A stretch of DNA of 7,378 nt from Candidatus Hydrogenedentota bacterium (GTDB lineage: Bacteria; Hydrogenedentota; Hydrogenedentia; Hydrogenedentiales; CAITNO01), in assembly GCA_903922535.1 (NCBI GenBank), contig CAIXUF010001362.1, positions 1-7,378 of the forward strand, written 5' to 3'. Below are positions 6,101 to 7,378 of this stretch, piece by piece. The notes below the pieces were generated by a model. That model saw nothing but the letters and a program-made list of their open reading frames with translations, made no database searches and was not told the DNA's origin. A program made the translations under genes and the position numbers. How positions within the stretch are numbered: position 1 is the stretch's first letter; each line of letters opens with the position of its first letter.

Positions 6101-7378
6101 TACATGGGAAGCACCCATGTCCGCTTCTTCCCCATCGGCTGGGGACAGGCCGTGCTGGCAAACACGCTTATCACGATGTCCACGGGGTCCGGCGGCCATT
6201 TCTATTCGCCGCAGACCAAGACAAATACGGATGGGGTCGAGGTGCCCCAAGTGTCCGAACTGCTCAAGTGGTGCACGACCCTTCCACCGGGCAGCACCTC
6301 CGCCCAGTCGCTGCCGCGCGATCTGCGCTCCCATGTGTCCCTTTCGTACCCCTCGCTCAACGAGTCGGGCAGCATGAATCTCGATGCCCAGATTGAGGTG
6401 CTGGACACGAACCCCCCGATCAGCGGGACCATCAGTTTTGGCCAGGAGCCCATGTCGCTGTACGCCAACGACGTGCGCTTGGGCCAGATTGGCATGCGCA
6501 CCGCGGGCATCGTTCCCGGTGCCGTGACCTCCGTGTTTGTGTACATGGACTACGCGCCGCGCAACCTCGACCATTTGACGCTGCAATTGACGGTGGAAAG
6601 CCCCGATCCCGTCACCTCCCAGGTGGTCACCACACCGGAGGAGGCGGGTGGCCTGGTCCCCGACTGGGACCGCAGCGACTCCGGCGGCCTGATCCATTTC
6701 GTCGCGCCGACGGGGCGCGTCTTCCGCTACGGCGACTACGGCGGACTGGTCGAAGTGCAGGTGACCGGCGCGATCAGTCCCTTCAAGGTGCGTCTCGCCG
6801 TGACCGACCCGGTCATCGGTGCGGACCGCGATGGCAAGTACTTCACCTGCCCCGACACCATCACGGTCAATGATCAGCCCTTCTGGGCCACCTCGTTCCC
6901 GCGTCCCGCCCTGTTCGCATCCGTGCCCGCGGACGGATTCGTCAAGGGAACGACCGTGCTGGACCTGCCCGCCGGCAAGTCGGCCTTCAGTTTCAAGTAT
7001 TACAACACGGGCGGTGCCCACACGCCGACGGATGTGAGGCTGTACTGGGTGCCGAGCTTCTCCGGAAACTTCCTGCCGGACACGATTCTGGGCCAGTTCA
7101 AGGTGGCCCCCATTGACGGTGACCGAACTGCGGCCACCGAGACGCCGGGCGTCTTTACCGCGACGCCCGACCTGACACAGAATCCGGGTGTGTACAGCGG
7201 CGCACTGTACGTCAAATACAACTATGGCACCTTGAATTATGCAGGCGTTGACGGACCCTATTATCTCAAGTATACGATCACGGCACCCAAGCTGGCGGTG
7301 TCGCAGACCGCGTTTGACTTCAAGGACACCTTAACCGACTTGCCCTTGACGGTGAGCAATGCCGGCCAGGGCCAGATC
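3065..7378 (+). CDS. Large BACON-like repeat / vWA-domain lipoprotein, 3' end missing
   Basis: Open from ATG 3065 to the window edge with no stop, 1438 residues visible. The start is well fixed: an in-frame TAA lies at 3059-3061, a Shine-Dalgarno-like GGAGAGGA at 3048-3055, and the first residues form a lipoprotein signal (R5 R6, hydrophobic stretch, L20-A21-G22-C23). Then come seven tandem BACON/ASH-like repeats (28-132, 133-231, 232-333, 334-429, 430-540, 541-653, 654-769), a pre-vWA module (770-844), a vWA domain (845-1070; MIDAS D853/S855/S857, T959, D997), a post-vWA module (about 1076-1151), a segment matching the upstream protein's cohesin-like region (1152-1270), a CARDB-like domain (about 1303-1405) and the start of another repeat (1408 on). 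By family knowledge, Cys23 would be lipidated and the mature protein tethered to a membrane, with the repeat array as a stalk carrying the vWA head outward. Role inferred as adhesion or protein binding; no catalytic domain seen. Probably co-transcribed with the preceding paralogue. Confidence 0.95.
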   Translation, partial: MSFTRRCAAWAGMGLALALLAGCPFTPQLSVTPLTIALGGTATSANFRIENAGAGTLNYTVSEDLPWIDIATAAGAKADGVVEGSITTEVAFIQVTLNRSALPVQGVVRGEITVTSNAGNQTVVVSATQSGQPLLQVSRTSVDFGLTDTTEQFSITNGGNAQLEWTLAFPATATWLNVQPRTGVLESFGKQTVVTVNVSRTGVAAQAQPYTAAISIVSNGGNASVAAGMNVPPFSVQPGTVDFGRTQGVKSQSLTVENNGALPVVLAITAITDTGGNWLTVDNAAPTLPVPGPLQAVATANAAGLAPGSYTGSIKVEATALAYSQVVPVALSVPGFTVAPASLAFGTISDPATLPLTLNNLGTAPIQWTATIPANAPWISMSAASGTLTSTQTINVTATPGTVDPGQYASQITFAYGGGQDQVGVGMTRPKPAVLKVAPQDMDFGVTRTETTVGIWNDGVGSINWSIDTAGLGFPDWLSLSPVNGAGVASGTVSGDKTDTITVKVNRSKAPPDLLVFDFTFNIATSGDSTTPVPVKVHASAPQLPEFGLVGEGSDNTGVPFVLLAIAENTQTFLVTNKGQGVLNWSIQQGVILPGWITSITPQQGAVDPGKTQVVTITVDRSSLNHGGAVFKLPIVSNDPSRPLLVMEIQIRVPYTITIGVKPDNIAFGQFANTALLKVANYGDAGQTLNFKITSSQPGWLSVEPSTGSSVGVADPTPIDFKEISVAVDRSRISGQGGVAKLIIKAVDVPEDALPVSPVEVQVSVDMAKLTIEGAANELRVPSLVRMNVLLRDQAYHIFPSLEDNFKDTRTFYNVPNVLASFLEDSKPIDLSETGVFIKKNESLSFDALVMLDFSGSMRAAAQALLDDKPPQLVLANPGEDPLNALYVQCIAPMLDEFPPHYRVGLAVFNERRPSFESDLRIIYGTDAAHPFDGDALVHDKDVLKYRLNHMNVGDNGATALLPAVLAGAATLAGMDSVEHYVPFDTVAESILIAVTDGRRTTPPGDLTQVVDYMGSTHVRFFPIGWGQAVLANTLITMSTGSGGHFYSPQTKTNTDGVEVPQVSELLKWCTTLPPGSTSAQSLPRDLRSHVSLSYPSLNESGSMNLDAQIEVLDTNPPISGTISFGQEPMSLYANDVRLGQIGMRTAGIVPGAVTSVFVYMDYAPRNLDHLTLQLTVESPDPVTSQVVTTPEEAGGLVPDWDRSDSGGLIHFVAPTGRVFRYGDYGGLVEVQVTGAISPFKVRLAVTDPVIGADRDGKYFTCPDTITVNDQPFWATSFPRPALFASVPADGFVKGTTVLDLPAGKSAFSFKYYNTGGAHTPTDVRLYWVPSFSGNFLPDTILGQFKVAPIDGDRTAATETPGVFTATPDLTQNPGVYSGALYVKYNYGTLNYAGVDGPYYLKYTITAPKLAVSQTAFDFKDTLTDLPLTVSNAGQGQI
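3146..5371 (+). repeat. Seven tandem BACON/ASH-like repeats, second protein
   Basis: Residues 28-769 divide into seven units of 105, 99, 102, 96, 111, 113 and 116 residues, starting near bases 3146, 3461, 3758, 4064, 4352, 4685 and 5024. Units 2-7 open with an F-G (V-D-F-G, V-D-F-G, L-A-F-G, M-D-F-G, E-F-G, I-A-F-G). Most then show N-x-G, L-x-W or a near equivalent, W-L/I, a P-x-x-G turn, and a VTV strand with R-S or similar. Unit 1 lacks the F-G. The units are diverged in DNA, with no long identical blocks, so the array is old rather than recently expanded. Such arrays usually form a rigid stalk. Confidence 0.8.
5372..5596 (+). other. Pre-vWA module, second protein
   Basis: Residues 770-844: L-T-I-E-G-A, a V-L-L-R-D strand, then F-L-E-D-S-K-P-I-D-L-S-E and a short strand leading into vWA. 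It corresponds to residues 229-296 of the first protein; the module's first residue to the first MIDAS Asp is 83 residues here and 75 there. Role unknown, probably a structural partner of the vWA domain. Confidence 0.55.
5597..6274 (+). other. vWA domain, second protein
   Basis: Residues 845-1070. Canonical MIDAS D853-F-S855-G-S857-M, second loop G-A-T959-A and third loop V-T-D997-G-R-R, then V-R-F-F-P-I-G-W and G-G-H-F-Y-S at 1043-1048. The first-to-second loop distance (106 residues) is longer than in the first protein (84) because of an insert holding H-P-F-D-G-D-A-L-V-H-D; the second-to-third distance is 38 in both. All metal-site residues are present, so divalent-cation-dependent partner binding is expected. 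Confidence 0.93.
6290..6517 (+). other. Conserved post-vWA module, second protein
   Basis: Residues about 1076-1151. D1086-L-R-S-H-V-S-L-S-Y and D1136-V-R-L-G-Q-I-G-M-R-T-A-G-I-V match the first protein's D617 and D664 stretches closely. Here the module follows vWA directly, 43 residues after G-G-H-F-Y-S. No named family recognised. Confidence 0.6.
6518..6874 (+). other. Beta-rich segment matching the cohesin-like region of the first protein
   Basis: Residues 1152-1270. Shares V-x-V-Y-x-x-x-D-Y-x-P-R (D1162) and the run of alternating strands that follows. It contains D-R-D-G-K-Y-F-T near its end, which might be a decayed form of the calcium loop seen in the first protein, but the aspartate spacing is broken and I would not call a metal site. 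Confidence 0.4.
6971..7279 (+). other. CARDB-like domain, second protein
   Basis: Residues about 1303-1405. F-K-Y-Y-N-T-G-G, V-R-L-Y-W-V-P, L-P-D-T-I-L-G-Q-F, then P-G-V-Y and D-G-P-Y-Y-L-K-Y. This follows the CARDB plan (N-x-G, 'V-x-L-Y-x-S', 'D-x-x-L-G', closing 'G-x-Y-Y-L'). CARDB domains are adhesion-type beta sandwiches in bacterial and archaeal surface proteins. Called by pattern only. The upstream protein has no visible equivalent. Confidence 0.5.
7286..7378 (+). repeat. Start of another BACON/ASH-like repeat, cut by the window edge
   Basis: Residues 1408-1438: P-K-L-A-V-S-Q-T-A-F-D-F-K, then L-T-V-S-N-A-G-Q-G. The layout equals the opening of repeats 2-7 (strand, D-F-x, then N-x-G), so at least one further repeat, and probably more, follows beyond base 7378. 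Confidence 0.65.

Noticed and set aside
4985..7021. 678-residue open frame on the minus strand opposite the second gene
   Set aside because: It mirrors a sense gene with strong domain evidence. Its product is rich in His, Arg, Gly and Asp without any recognisable domain, typical of an antisense shadow in GC-rich DNA with codon bias.

Overview
The window holds two very large co-directional protein-coding genes on the + strand and almost nothing else. The first (1..3005) enters from the left edge already open and ends at TGA 3003-3005; 1000 residues are visible. The second starts at ATG 3065 and is still open at the right edge after 1438 residues. A 59-base gap with a Shine-Dalgarno-like sequence separates them. 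I see no RNA gene, mobile element, CRISPR array or credible minus-strand gene.

Both products are modular, extracytoplasmic-type proteins. They are built from roughly 100-residue beta-sandwich repeats resembling BACON/ASH-like domains (core pattern: DFG, then N-G, then L-x-W, then W-I/L, then P-x-x-G, then VTVxxDRS). Each also carries one von Willebrand factor A (vWA) domain with a MIDAS metal site. The second protein begins with a clear lipoprotein signal (L-A-G-C, Cys23) followed by seven tandem repeats, a short pre-vWA module, the vWA domain, a conserved post-vWA module, a CARDB-like segment, and the start of another repeat. The first shows two repeats (one cut by the edge), the same pre-vWA module, a vWA domain, one inserted repeat, the same post-vWA module, a possible cohesin-like segment, a thrombospondin-type-3-like calcium loop and a last repeat.

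The two genes are paralogues. The block from the pre-vWA module through the post-vWA module aligns motif for motif, including an exact 38-residue MIDAS Thr-to-Asp spacing in both. The main difference is about 98 extra residues in the upstream protein, matching one inserted repeat. They are probably co-transcribed and make a related pair of large surface or periplasmic proteins for metal-dependent protein binding or adhesion; ligand and process cannot be read from the sequence.

Organism: GC-rich by eye with G/C-ending codons, and a lipoprotein signal typical of a Gram-negative cell. Large repeat-plus-vWA lipoproteins of this kind suggest an environmental lineage such as Hydrogenedentota, Planctomycetota or Lentisphaerota. 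That placement is an inference with low certainty.
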